A stretch of 33,506 nt of DNA, taken from assembly GCA_018819265.1 (NCBI GenBank), contig JAHJQI010000177.1, positions 1 to 33,506 on the forward strand. The letters run 5' to 3'. The translations under genes were made by a program, and so were the position numbers. The stretch comes from Alphaproteobacteria bacterium. GTDB taxonomy: Bacteria > Pseudomonadota > Alphaproteobacteria > Rhizobiales > Hyphomicrobiaceae. Below the pieces are notes generated by a model. The model was given only the letters and a program-made list of their open reading frames with translations, had not been told where the DNA came from and did not search any database. Shown piece by piece: positions 18,665 to 26,882 of this stretch (position 1 is the stretch's first letter; the number at the start of each line of letters is the position of its first letter).

Positions 18665-19531
18665 CTAATAGGGCGCTCGCTGGATCAGGAAATACGCCTT
18701 GTTAGTTTCATCCGCGAGCAACAGATCGAGGTTCTGGAAAGCCCACTCCAGCTTAGGCTTCTTGGGCAGACCATCCGTATAGAAATTCTTTGCCAAGAAC
18801 TCTCGGTCAACGAGTTTCGGATCGAGCTCTTTGATCCAACGCGCGTACCGCTGCGCCAGCATAACGATTCCGGTCTGATGACCCGATAGTGAGATCATGT
18901 TCGCAATGATGTATGAGCCGGGAGGTGCCTGCTTGGCTAAAAATTCATTGTACAGTTGCCACAACCGAGTGCGCTCCGCCGGCATGGCCGTTGGGTCCTG
19001 GTTTTCGAACACGGAGTGATCGAAGATCCCGAGGACATCGAACGTCGTCCGCGTGATGAACGCGAACAGCACCTTATCAGTCCGTTCGACGAACCCCTTC
19101 TTCTCGAGCTTCGTACCCAGATGGAAGTGATGAAAGCCCATCACGTTCAGGAGGAAGTCCTTATCAGCCCACCGGTCGACCGCTGCGCCGATCCGCTGCG
19201 TTGCTGGCGTATAGCCTTCGCGCCAAGCTCCCAGCGAGAGGTGCGGGCTCAAGTCATCGCCGCTCTCCACCTTCTTCAGGAATTGCGTAATCTGGGGTTT
19301 GAGCAATTTCCACTGAGGGTCTTTACTGGCGCTTTGCCTGATCGCGATCGTGCGCTTCCCTTGCCTGACGAAGCGCATTTGCCAGCTCAGGAATACGATC
19401 AGCAAGTTTGCGACCGACATCTGCTCAAGCTTCTCTTTCGACGCCTTGTCGTTCGGAAATCGCGGAACGACTTTGATGATCCCGTCGCGGAGGCGGCGGA
19501 CCCGTTTCGACTCTGTTGGTTTGCCGCTCAT
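18665..19531 (-). CDS. Protein of unknown function with HHFHLG motif
   Basis: A 288-residue soluble protein that I do not recognise as a named family. The most striking segment, residues 128-173, contains GFHHFHLG, then RTDKVLFAFITRTTFDVLGIFDHSVFE. Clustered histidines followed by alternating hydrophobic strands and a final D-H are suggestive of a metal-binding or nuclease-type active site, or of a small RelE-like beta sheet, but this is speculative. The N-terminus is basic (KRVRRLRDGIIKVVPRFPN), and a helix at 41-56 is hydrophobic. It is convergent with the DUF4238/SEC-C gene and downstream of the recombinase module on the same strand. Confidence 0.7.
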   Translation of the reverse strand: MSGKPTESKRVRRLRDGIIKVVPRFPNDKASKEKLEQMSVANLLIVFLSWQMRFVRQGKRTIAIRQSASKDPQWKLLKPQITQFLKKVESGDDLSPHLSLGAWREGYTPATQRIGAAVDRWADKDFLLNVMGFHHFHLGTKLEKKGFVERTDKVLFAFITRTTFDVLGIFDHSVFENQDPTAMPAERTRLWQLYNEFLAKQAPPGSYIIANMISLSGHQTGIVMLAQRYARWIKELDPKLVDREFLAKNFYTDGLPKKPKLEWAFQNLDLLLADETNKAYFLIQRAPY

Positions 19532-19683
19532 TGCTGTTTCGACCGCATGATGACCTGGGAAGGCAGTGCAGTCTGATGCACCCTACCCTCGTGATGGCTG
19601 GAAGCAGTCTATCAGATTCCGGATGTGGTGGGTGGCGCCCGTCGCGACGTCGGTCGCACCCACATCGACGTCGCCTCTTGTGT

Positions 19684-21294
19684 TCAATCTTCGGTTCTGC
19701 TGGCACTCCGGACTAACCCGACAACCTTCCGCTGCTCGGCCCAGTCCATTGGCAGATCCGTCAAGGTCGAGAGGCCGGTGCCGCGGGGCAGAGTGCCGTC
19801 GATCGCGGCCTTGACGATATCCGGCGCGAGGAATGCGAGCGACAGGATCATCCGAACGGATCGTTCGCTTCGGTTTTCGCGTGCGGCAATCGCAGCGAGG
19901 TCGGGGACTTCGCCTTGAACCAGTTGATCGAGCCAAACGCGCCCGGTCGCCGTTGAGGTCAGCAGTCTGGCGCGAGCCTCGGCGCGGATACGGGATCGGC
20001 TCGGCGGCGCGGTCGGCTCCCGTTCACCGTCCGGAGCCGTCATAGAGCGCCGCCGCCGGTGATTGGGTGGCGTCCAGGCAAGCTGGATCGGCTCAGTGGC
20101 GTCATTCGCGTTCGCTTGGGCCAGAAACGTGATCGAGATCCCGGAGTTTGAAACCGTGATCCGATCGACGACGTCCTGGATGGTCTCACGCAGATCTCCC
20201 GCGACATCGTCCAGGATCCCAGTTTTCCGAAGCGCGGTGAGGACGCGATCCTCGATGTCCTGGGCGGCGACCCGATTGACCGACCCGGCCTCCGCTTTGT
20301 TTCCCTGCGCAAGCGCTGCCGAAACGTAGTAGCGGTAGCGCACCCCGCCTTTCATTGCGTAGCTCGGCGTCATGCGATAGCCGCGGTCGTCGAACAACTT
20401 GCCAATCAGAAGCGCTTCGGATCTTCGCCAATGCTCGCGATGCCCCTTGCGATTGGCGTCCAGGATCTCCTGGACCGCGTTGAACATGTCCTTCTCAACA
20501 ATCGCTTCGTGCTCGCCGGGATAGCTTTTGCCGCGATGGTTGATCTCGCCGAGGTAGGTGCGGTTGCGCACGAGAGAGACGAGTGCGCCGACCAGGAACG
20601 GGATCCCGCCAATCTCTCGGCCGGTCGCCAGCGTTCTTCGCCGTGTCACGACTCCGCGCTCGCGCAAGTCTCGCTGCAAGGCGGGGAGTGAGCGTAGCTC
20701 GCGATAGCGATCGAAAACAAGTCGCACCGTTTCTGCTTCTTCGGGCACGACGACGAGCTTGCGGTCCTTGACCATGTACCCGAGCGGCACGACGCCGCCC
20801 ATCCACATGCCCTTCTTCTTGGAAGCCGCGATCTTGTCGCGGATGCGCTCGCCCGTGACCTCGCGCTCGAACTGGGCAAACGACAGGAGCACATTGAGCG
20901 TCAGACGCCCCATCGATGTGGTCGTGTTGAACGATTGCGTGACCGAGACGAACGAGACGCCGTGCGTATCGAACAGTTCGACCAGCTTTGCGAAATCCGC
21001 CAGAGATCGCGTCAGCCGATCGACCTTGTAGACCACCACGATGTCGAGCCGACGCTCGCGGATCTCGTCGAGCAGAGCCTGCAGCGCGGGCCGTTCCATG
21101 TTGCCGCCCGAGAAGCCGCCGTCATCGAACCGCGCCTTGATGAGACGCCACCCTTCGTGAGTCTGGCTTTTGATGTAGGCTTCGCAAGCCTCGCGTTGCG
21201 CTTCGAGCGAGTTGAAGTCCTGCTCGAGTCCGGCGTCTGTCGAGACCCGGGTGTAGACGGCGCAGCGCAAGGGCTTGGGATGTGGCGCCGTCAT
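19684..21294 (-). CDS. Large serine recombinase (resolvase family)
   Basis: A 536-residue site-specific recombinase. The N-terminal resolvase domain (about 10-160) starts CAVYTRVSTDAGLEQDFNSL with the nucleophile serine in RVS. It also carries VVYKVDRLTRSLADF and LLSFAQFEREVTGERIRDK, the catalytic arginines and E-helix of the family. A recombinase domain follows (about 180-290: VPLGYMVKDRKLVVVPEEAETV, NRTYLGEINHRGKSYPGEHEAI in two parts). The zinc-ribbon region is reduced (PSYAMKGGVRYRYYVS without the cysteine pairs). The C-terminal third holds a likely helix-turn-helix (VPDLAAIAARENRSERSVRMI). The ATG at 21294 overlaps the DUF2924 stop by four bases. It probably mobilises or once mobilised the surrounding DNA. 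Confidence 0.93.
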   Translation of the reverse strand: MTAPHPKPLRCAVYTRVSTDAGLEQDFNSLEAQREACEAYIKSQTHEGWRLIKARFDDGGFSGGNMERPALQALLDEIRERRLDIVVVYKVDRLTRSLADFAKLVELFDTHGVSFVSVTQSFNTTTSMGRLTLNVLLSFAQFEREVTGERIRDKIAASKKKGMWMGGVVPLGYMVKDRKLVVVPEEAETVRLVFDRYRELRSLPALQRDLRERGVVTRRRTLATGREIGGIPFLVGALVSLVRNRTYLGEINHRGKSYPGEHEAIVEKDMFNAVQEILDANRKGHREHWRRSEALLIGKLFDDRGYRMTPSYAMKGGVRYRYYVSAALAQGNKAEAGSVNRVAAQDIEDRVLTALRKTGILDDVAGDLRETIQDVVDRITVSNSGISITFLAQANANDATEPIQLAWTPPNHRRRRSMTAPDGEREPTAPPSRSRIRAEARARLLTSTATGRVWLDQLVQGEVPDLAAIAARENRSERSVRMILSLAFLAPDIVKAAIDGTLPRGTGLSTLTDLPMDWAEQRKVVGLVRSASRTED

Positions 21295-21809
21295 TGCGAG
21301 CCGTACTTTTGCGTGCCCACGCCTTTCTTGTCGCCTGTTCTGAGGCCGAAGAAGCGCGGGCCGTTCCATCGCGTGCCAGTGATGGCGAAGGCAACTTCGG
21401 ACAGGCTCCGGTAAGTGGTTCCGTTCCAGGCAAAGCCGTCGGCGAGCACCATGACGTGATGCATCGTGCCGCCGTGCTCGCGGCCGATGATGGTTCCCGG
21501 TGCGAGAGACTTCGCGGTGCGAGAAGAAACGTTCAGGCTCTCCAGTGTCGGGACACCAGTGCCGGCCTTGCCCTTGGTTTGCTGTTCGGCAATCCGGCGC
21601 AGCAGCTTGATGCTCTGGCCGTCGAGATCGCCGAAGGCATTGGCCTGAATGCGATACGCGATCAGCCGGCTCAGAAGTTGCTTTGTGATGTGCTCGGGTG
21701 GCGGGCGGCCGGTCAGACGCCGCCATCGCCGCCGCAGCCCGTCGAGATCAAGTTCTGCGAGACCGGTCAGCTCTCGGGCGATCTCGCCCTCAATTCGCGA
21801 GTTGCTCAT
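21291..21809 (-). CDS. DUF2924 family protein
   Basis: A 172-residue protein of the DUF2924 family, usually found immediately upstream of serine recombinases in alphaproteobacterial elements. Features: LDLDGLRRRWRRLTGRPPPEHITKQLL split over residues 16-42, LPAGTII-like segment LAPGTIIGREHGGTMHHVMVL, then FAWNGTTYRSLSEVAFAITGTRWNGPRFFGL, with a DNA-binding-like beta region. Its role is unknown; assistance to the recombinase is inferred from coupling. The start overlaps the stop of the DUF3489 gene by one base (TGATG), and its stop overlaps the recombinase start (ATGA). Confidence 0.88.
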   Translation of the reverse strand: MSNSRIEGEIARELTGLAELDLDGLRRRWRRLTGRPPPEHITKQLLSRLIAYRIQANAFGDLDGQSIKLLRRIAEQQTKGKAGTGVPTLESLNVSSRTAKSLAPGTIIGREHGGTMHHVMVLADGFAWNGTTYRSLSEVAFAITGTRWNGPRFFGLRTGDKKGVGTQKYGSQ

Positions 21810-22156
21810 CACTGCCCCCTCGTGGGCCGCTCCAGCGCATAGCGCCGGGTGCCATCCGCGTCGCGTGACGAATTGAGTGCCAAGCCGAGCTTCTTCTTCA
21901 CGGTGCCGGACAGGAAACCGCGCACGCTGTGCGGCTGCCATTCGGTTGCCGTCATCAGTTCCGCAAGGGTCGCGCCATCGCGGCGGGCGAGGAGATCAAG
22001 GCACCGCTGCTGTTTGCTCGTGCCGACGGTAGCGGGAGCACACTCGGGTGCTTTGGCCCGGCGGGTGTTCTTGGTCGCTGCCGGTCTCTTGCTCGCAGCA
22101 AGACCCTTCGCAGTCGGGTTGGCAGGCTTGGAGGGTTTGCGGGATTTCGCGGTCAT
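21809..22156 (-). CDS. DUF3489 domain protein
   Basis: A 115-residue basic protein. The first 45 residues are lysine/alanine/proline-rich and probably disordered. Residues 47-110 form the DUF3489 domain, a winged-helix-like fold with [23 protein letters not shown], then [22 protein letters not shown], fitting a small DNA-binding regulator (quoted in parts of one run). A GGAG site lies eight bases before the ATG. It is the first gene of the recombinase module and may regulate it. A long inverted repeat lies 70-120 bases upstream. Confidence 0.86.
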   Translation of the reverse strand: MTAKSRKPSKPANPTAKGLAASKRPAATKNTRRAKAPECAPATVGTSKQQRCLDLLARRDGATLAELMTATEWQPHSVRGFLSGTVKKKLGLALNSSRDADGTRRYALERPTRGQ

Positions 22157-22228
22157 TTTGGTGCTCCAGGTCTGGCACCGCGCCTATCGCGATGCCTGCA
22201 CGACCTGAATCCCCGCGGTTCCGGCGAG

Positions 22229-22279
22229 GTTGCTGGCCGGCGTCCTTCACGACGCCGACCCCGACACGACACCAGCAAC
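22229..22279. repeat. Nested inverted repeat upstream of the recombinase module
   Basis: Outer arms GTTGCTGG (22229-22236) and CCAGCAAC (22272-22279) enclose inner arms CGGCGTC (22238-22244) and GACGCCG (22251-22257) with a six-base loop. It lies between the module's first start codon (22156) and the truncated restriction gene. It could be an operator, a recombinase site or a transcript hairpin. Confidence 0.5.
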
Positions 22280-22415
22280 GCTTGCCGTGCCGGTGAAGTC
22301 CAGCGGTTTTCGGAGGCTCCGCACCCACCTATATCTGACAATTTATCCTCATTCCCTGGGGACAAGGGGATCGTCTCGTCTTCGTACGCGCTACTGCGGT
22401 ATAGTTAGACGCCGC

Positions 22416-22985
22416 CCAGAGCCGATCTTTCGGCATGTCTACAAGCACGTGCGCTCCGATCTCTCGCGGCGCGGCCGGCGCACTGGGGGAGCAATGGCCG
22501 CCGCCCAGATGCCGGCGCAGCTCGAAGCCGCGCTGTTCGCGCTCTACCGCGACTATGAAAAAACCGACGAGGTCTGGCGCGAGAAGAAGGCCGAGACTCC
22601 GCCCGTCTACATCTTCTTTTGTAACAACACCACGACGTCGAAGATGGTCGACGAATGGATCGCGGGCCACTGCACCCACCCGGACGCCGATGAGGAAAAG
22701 CAGGTCTGGCGCGTCGGCAACCTGCCGCTGTTCTCAAACGTCGTTGAAGGCAAGCCGCTCGGTCGGCGGCGGACGATCCTGATCGATAGCGCTCAGCTGG
22801 AATCCGGTGACGCGATCTCCGACAGCTACAAGAAGATCGCATCCGAAGAGATCGACGCCTTCAAGCGCGAGCTGCGCCAGCGAGATCCCTCGCGCGACGT
22901 CGAGAAATTCGAGGATGCCGATATTCTGCGCGAGGTGGTGAACACCGTCGGCCAGAAGGGCAAGCTCGGCGAAAATGTGCGGTGA
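22416..22985 (+). pseudogene. Internal fragment of a type III restriction enzyme Res subunit
   Basis: About 190 residues match the middle of a type III restriction endonuclease helicase subunit, from PEPIFRHVYKHVRSDLSRRG through PPVYIFFCNNTTTSKMVDEWI, RTILIDSAQLESGD and DADILREVVNTVGQKGKLGENVR. In intact proteins the last motif is normally followed by a CVVSVSMLTEGWDA helicase segment. Here the frame stops at once, and the DEAD-box part and the endonuclease domain are absent on either side. Only about a fifth of a normal Res protein remains, with no mod gene in the window. The fragment lies beside the recombinase module, whose insertion or excision may have removed the rest. Confidence 0.75.
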
Positions 22986-23394
22986 TGAGAGGAAAAAGAC
23001 CGAACATCACTTGGCCCGCAAGTCCCAGCAATCCGTGTATTGTGTGATACTGATCGAGGTGATCGACAACAGTACGCCCGAACGCGAGCATCGATAGACC
23101 GAGTTCGGCACACATCAAAGTCAGGAATGCTGCGCCGCCCATCAAGAGGCGCGGCCCTGATTGGCGCGGCACATCAAACTTTGTCACCAGCCATCTGCTG
23201 GCGATCCAGGCGACTGTCAGGATGACCGGAAGCTCTATGAGCACAGCGACGGTCTCACCGATCCTCGGGATCAGCAGAACGACCCGGATTGCACCAAGCG
23301 CGAAGCCGGCAGCGAATACGATCGCGAAGTAGGCGAGACCGGCCAGCACCGCGCGCCGAAAATCATGTCTTGGCCAATCAGATCGGTCGCTCAT
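22861..23394 (-). CDS. Four-helix membrane protein with disrupted C-terminus
   Basis: A 177-residue inner-membrane protein of unknown function, with helices at about 15-38, 47-65, 81-104 and 118-137 (last one GLLGLAGQVMFGLFPLI). Residues after about 137 (TAHFRRACPSGRRCSPP...) are read from the antisense strand of the Res fragment and look unlike protein, so the natural end was probably lost near 22985. The ATG at 23394 is chosen; an upstream GTG at 23424 is possible. Similar four-helix proteins are common in rhizobia, with no defined role. Confidence 0.65.
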   Translation of the reverse strand: MSDRSDWPRHDFRRAVLAGLAYFAIVFAAGFALGAIRVVLLIPRIGETVAVLIELPVILTVAWIASRWLVTKFDVPRQSGPRLLMGGAAFLTLMCAELGLSMLAFGRTVVDHLDQYHTIHGLLGLAGQVMFGLFPLITAHFRRACPSGRRCSPPRAEYRHPRISRRRARDLAGAARA

Positions 23395-23532
23395 GACATC
23401 AGATCTCACTATGGGTGCGCTCACTCGTCAGGAATGAGCGGCGGACGGCTCGTGACGCCCTCGTCGGCTTCCACGCACATCGGCAACCTGAGCCTTCTTG
23501 GACGGCAACTCTAAGCGTGCCTCCCTGTGACA

Positions 23533-24435
23533 TCACGTCTCGAAGACGAGTCTCGATTTCAGCCGCGGCTGCACATAATCGAGAAAGGCCCGTAGCTTTT
23601 GCGGAATGCGACGCCCGCCGGGATATACAAACTGCACCGGTGCAGGCTCCGCCTCGAACTTGCGGAGGAGGAGCTGCAGGCGCTTCTCCATAATCGCGGA
23701 CGCGACTTGATAGCAGAACAAGCGGGTGACGCCGAGACCGGCAACGGCAGCATCGGCCGCCGTTTCCGCAGTGGTCACGACCAACCGGGAGTGGAGGAAG
23801 AACTTCTCGAACCGATTGCCAATCTTGAAGGACCATTCCTTGGCGTTCTCCAGCGGCACCATCGTGATGCAGTCGTGTTGAGCCAGGTCGCGGGGATGTG
23901 ACGGCCCGGGCATTCTGGCGAGATAGGCGGGACTTGCGCAAACCACACGACGCACCTCTCCGGCACGCACCGCGATCATGCTGCTATCTGCCAACTCGCC
24001 CACCCGCAGCGCAACGTCGATCCGATCCTCGAAGAGATCTGCATATCGGTCGCTCAGCCGGAGTTCGACATCGATCTCTGGATAAGCCCGCAGGAAGTCG
24101 ATCAGGATCGGCGACAGATGCAGACGGCCCAGGGCAACCGGGGCGGAGACGACAAGCAGGCCTTTCGGGGTGCTATAGGCACCCGAAGCGCCTCGCTCGA
24201 TTTCGGCCAGATCTTCCAACAGCCGACGGCTGCTCTCGAAGTATTCCCTGCCAATGTCCGTCAACGACACGGACTTATTTGATCGCACCAGGAGCTGCGC
24301 GCCCAAGGCTTCCTCGAGCTCCGCCACCTTCCTGCTGATTGTTGCAAGCGGCATCCCAAGAGCCCGTGACGCTGCTGAAAATCCGCCAGCCTCGGCGACG
24401 GCAACGAACGCCGACATCGACTCGAACCGATCCAT
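23533..24435 (-). CDS. LysR family transcriptional regulator
   Basis: A 300-residue LysR regulator. The N-terminal winged helix-turn-helix (residues 1-60) reads MDRFESMSAFVAVAEAGGFS, ASRALGMPLATISRKVAELE and LGAQLLVRSNKSVSLTDIG. The effector domain (about 90-295) is complete. The pattern places it near the CrgA/aaeR-like group of LysR proteins. It diverges from the AhpD-like gene across a 131-base intergenic region where it probably binds; it may control that gene set, which is now partly decayed. Confidence 0.92.
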   Translation of the reverse strand: MDRFESMSAFVAVAEAGGFSAASRALGMPLATISRKVAELEEALGAQLLVRSNKSVSLTDIGREYFESSRRLLEDLAEIERGASGAYSTPKGLLVVSAPVALGRLHLSPILIDFLRAYPEIDVELRLSDRYADLFEDRIDVALRVGELADSSMIAVRAGEVRRVVCASPAYLARMPGPSHPRDLAQHDCITMVPLENAKEWSFKIGNRFEKFFLHSRLVVTTAETAADAAVAGLGVTRLFCYQVASAIMEKRLQLLLRKFEAEPAPVQFVYPGGRRIPQKLRAFLDYVQPRLKSRLVFET

Positions 24436-24566
24436 GGCTGCCTCTCAAATTCTGGAACGTGACCTCTCGATTTTGCCGGATATGCCTCAAGATTGGAATG
24501 CACTATCTCCAGTCTCACCAGATGGCCAGGTCGACCAAGCACCGGCCAAGAACCAAGGAGATGATC

Positions 24567-25122
24567 ATGAGCCGCATCCAGACTCTGCCGTCCATCGAGG
24601 CCGCCCCGGCGGCATCCCAGCCGCTGCTCGAGAGTGCCAAGAAGCAGCTTGGGAGCGTTCCGAACCTGTTTCGGGTAATTGCCAACAGCCCAGCTGCGCT
24701 CGAAGGCTATTTCGGATTGAACAGCGCGCTTTCGAAGGGCCAGCTTTCCGCACAGACAAGAGAGCGGATCGCGCTCGCGGTCGCCGAGGTGAACGGGTGT
24801 GGCTACTGCCTCTCTGTCCATACCTACCTAGCCCGAAACGTCGCCAAGCTCGACGACACCGAAATCTCGGCCAACCGCAATGGCGCCTCGAACGACCCCA
24901 AGGCGGATGCGGCGGTGAAGTTCGCTGTTTCGGTCGTGGAAAATCGCGGACACGTCACCGAAGCCGCGGTTGAGACCCGTCAGGAGGGCTGGATTCGAGG
25001 ACGGCGAGATCGTTGAAATCATCGCCCACGTCGCACTCAACACGCTGACGAACTACGTCAACGAGGTCGCCGGCACCGAGATCGACTTCCCGGTCATCGA
25101 GCGTCGCCGGGCAGCGGCCTGA
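24567..25122 (+). pseudogene. Carboxymuconolactone decarboxylase / AhpD-like gene, frameshifted
   Basis: The 5' part encodes an AhpD-like peroxidase-related protein with the redox CxxC-x3-H centre (C78, C81, H85 in NGCGYCLSVH). After about residue 140 the frame derails (ETRQEGWIRGRRDR then stop at about 25016). The expected continuation, AGFEDGEIVEIIAHVALNTL and then NYVNEVAGTEIDFPVIERR, is intact in the next frame and ends at a TGA at 25120-25122. One extra G in the GGG at 24986-24988 explains this exactly: the total length is 3n+1. AAGGAG six bases upstream supports the start at 24567. It is either a real mutation or a sequencing error at a short G run. Confidence 0.8.
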
Positions 25123-25212
25123 CCGCGACCGGACACAGACATTCAGCGACCTAGGTCTCAGCAACGCAGGCCCGAGAGAGCACTCGAGTCTGCGATAGGA
25201 GAAGTACAACCC

Positions 25213-25365
25213 ATGTCATCCGTCTCGCGCAGATCCCTCATACGATCCCGCGCCGCGGAACCGGTTGTTCCAGCTGAGGTCGAGGGGGAACGATGGATAA
25301 TTGCCTCACTACAAGACCCGACCCTGCGAAATTTTGAAACTAGAGCTCCGGAGACGGGACAATGA
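25213..25365 (+). pseudogene. Short reading frame with Tat-like leader, possible gene remnant
   Basis: A 50-residue frame preceded by AGGAGAA and ending in a four-base overlap with the next start codon (ATGA). It starts MSSVSRRSLIRSRAAEP, resembling the beginning of a twin-arginine signal peptide, but no hydrophobic stretch follows. I suspect a collapsed exported-protein gene. It could instead be a leader peptide coupled to the DUF1348 gene, or chance. Confidence 0.3.
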
Positions 25366-25844
25366 CCGAGACCGAGACCGAGACGAGACCTCCGCTGCCG
25401 CCATTCACGCGCGAGACTGCGATCCGGAAGGTCCGTATGGCAGAAGACGCCTGGAACACGCGAGACCCCGATCGCGTGTCACGCGCCTATACCGTCGACA
25501 GTCGCTGGCGGAACCGGGCGGAGTTCCCAGTTGGTCGCGTACAGATCAACGGTTTCCTCGAACGCAAGTGGGGGCGAGAGCTCGACTACCGGTTGATCAA
25601 GGAACTCTGGGCGTTCGCCGACAACCGCATCGCGGTCCGTTTCGCCTACGAATGGCGCGACGACGCGGGCAACTGGTTCCGCTCTTATGGGAACGAGAAC
25701 TGGGAATTCGACGAACACGGCCTCATGCGCTTGCGCTTCGCAAGCATCAACGATCTGCCCATCAAGGAAGCCGATCGCAAGTTCCATTGGCCGCAGGGAC
25801 CGCGGCCTGCCGACCACCCCGGATTGTCAGATCTGGGCCTGTAA
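25362..25844 (+). CDS. DUF1348 family (SnoaL/NTF2-like) protein
   Basis: A 160-residue NTF2-like fold protein of the DUF1348 family. Conserved blocks: [57 protein letters not shown] (in parts), [18 protein letters not shown] and [12 protein letters not shown]. Family members are small soluble proteins of unknown reaction that often sit with AhpD-like and flavin-binding genes. A GGAG lies eight bases before the ATG. It appears intact, between a frameshifted AhpD-like gene and an internally deleted PPOX-type gene. Confidence 0.88.
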   Translation: MTETETETRPPLPPFTRETAIRKVRMAEDAWNTRDPDRVSRAYTVDSRWRNRAEFPVGRVQINGFLERKWGRELDYRLIKELWAFADNRIAVRFAYEWRDDAGNWFRSYGNENWEFDEHGLMRLRFASINDLPIKEADRKFHWPQGPRPADHPGLSDLGL

Positions 25845-25892
25845 GGCGCCGTCGGGCACCAAGGTCACAGACTACGCTGCAGGAGATGACGC

Positions 25893-26356
25893 ATGGGACA
25901 TAAGTTTGCCGAGATCGCATTCACGGACACCGTGAAATCCGTGCAGCAGGCCATGGGAAGCCGCTCTGGCTACGCCCGGCGCGAAGGCGGCGACGTCGAC
26001 TTCAACGTCCGGCTCGGCCCAAGCGAAGCTCAATTCATCGCTGAGCGCGACAGCTTCTATATGGCCACTGTCAGCGAGACCGGCTGGCCTTACGTCCAGC
26101 ATCGCGGCGGACCGAAGGGCTTCCTTCGGGTGCTCGATGAGAAGACCCTCGGGTTCGCGGATTTTTCGGGCAACCGGCAGTACGTATCAGTTGGAAACCT
26201 CAAAACGGATGATCGCGTCTCTCTGTTTCTGATGGACTATCCGAACCGCACTCGCTTGAAGGTCCTCGGTCGCGCGAGGGTCGTAGGAGCCGACCGCTAA
26301 GGAAGAGGATCGCCGAACTGGAAGAGAAACTTCTAAGCGTTACGAGCCCGAGTTAG
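25893..26356 (+). pseudogene. PPOX-family (pyridoxamine phosphate oxidase-like) gene with internal deletion
   Basis: The first 134 residues read as a normal flavin-binding split-barrel protein (FAEIAFTDTVKSVQQAMGSR, FIAERDSFYMATVSETGWPY, VQHRGGPKGFLRVLDEKTLG, then FADFSGNRQYVSVGNL and LFLMDYPNRTRLKVLGRARVV), but end abruptly at a TAA. Starting a few bases earlier in another frame (from about 26293) comes PLRKRIAELEEKLLS ending at TAG 26354-26356, which matches how I remember family C-termini ending (PLR.RIAELE). The roughly 55-65 residues that should lie between, including the NCPQHI-type segment, are missing. I infer an internal deletion with frame loss. Confidence 0.65.
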
Positions 26357-26447
26357 AGAGGTTCCAGCGTTCCTCCATGAGATCCGTAGAGCTCTTGATC
26401 GATCGCGGTTCAGCGTGGCAGTTCCGGTTGTGCGCTTGGCACTGCTG

Positions 26448-26882
26448 CTAGTCGAATGTCTCAATATCCCCGGGCGGCGGCTCTTTCGGCGAATATTTCG
26501 CCATCCATTCCTCTTCTGCCAGCTCCTCCGGCACGACCAGGTAGCCGACCTTCTTCCCGTCCATGTCAACGGGGCCAAACTTCTTCTCAAGATCGGTGAA
26601 GGCCTTGAACGCACGTTGGTCCCCGCTGGCGGCAAGCTGCTTCAGGAGGATGAGCACAAGTTCGATCGCCGGGTACTGCTTCGGCTTGCCCGTTCCCGCA
26701 GGATCGGCGCGATGCTTCTCCATCAAGACGCGCTTGACGGTTGCCCGGCGTCCGTTGGCGCCCTTCGGCCGTCCGCCCGGGTTGCCGGACTTGCCGGGCT
26801 GGAAGCGGTACTCGACGGGCGGCTTGCCGTAGCCAACTTCGCCCTTCGCGTGCTCTGGCTTGTCAGCCTTGCTGTTGCTCAT
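26448..26882 (-). CDS. DUF5681 domain protein
   Basis: A 144-residue soluble protein with the DUF5681 signature YRFQPGKSGNPGGRPKGANG (residues about 25-44), a glycine/proline-rich basic motif common in prophage and element proteins that precede terminase or methylase genes. Then comes a helical region and an acidic, proline-rich tail (SPKEPPPGDIETFD). Its function is unknown. The start lies 20 bases inside the upstream gene, so the two are coupled. Last gene of a three-gene minus-strand unit. Confidence 0.85.
   Translation of the reverse strand: MSNSKADKPEHAKGEVGYGKPPVEYRFQPGKSGNPGGRPKGANGRRATVKRVLMEKHRADPAGTGKPKQYPAIELVLILLKQLAASGDQRAFKAFTDLEKKFGPVDMDGKKVGYLVVPEELAEEEWMAKYSPKEPPPGDIETFD

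Larger units (their letters stand above)
19684..22156 (-). mobile_element. Serine-recombinase module (DUF3489-DUF2924-recombinase)
   Basis: Three same-strand genes overlapping by one and four bases encode a DUF3489 protein, a DUF2924 protein and a large serine recombinase. This trio recurs in alphaproteobacterial integrated elements. I could not find flanking attachment repeats, so the ends of any larger element are not defined; only the gene module is marked. Confidence 0.5.
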
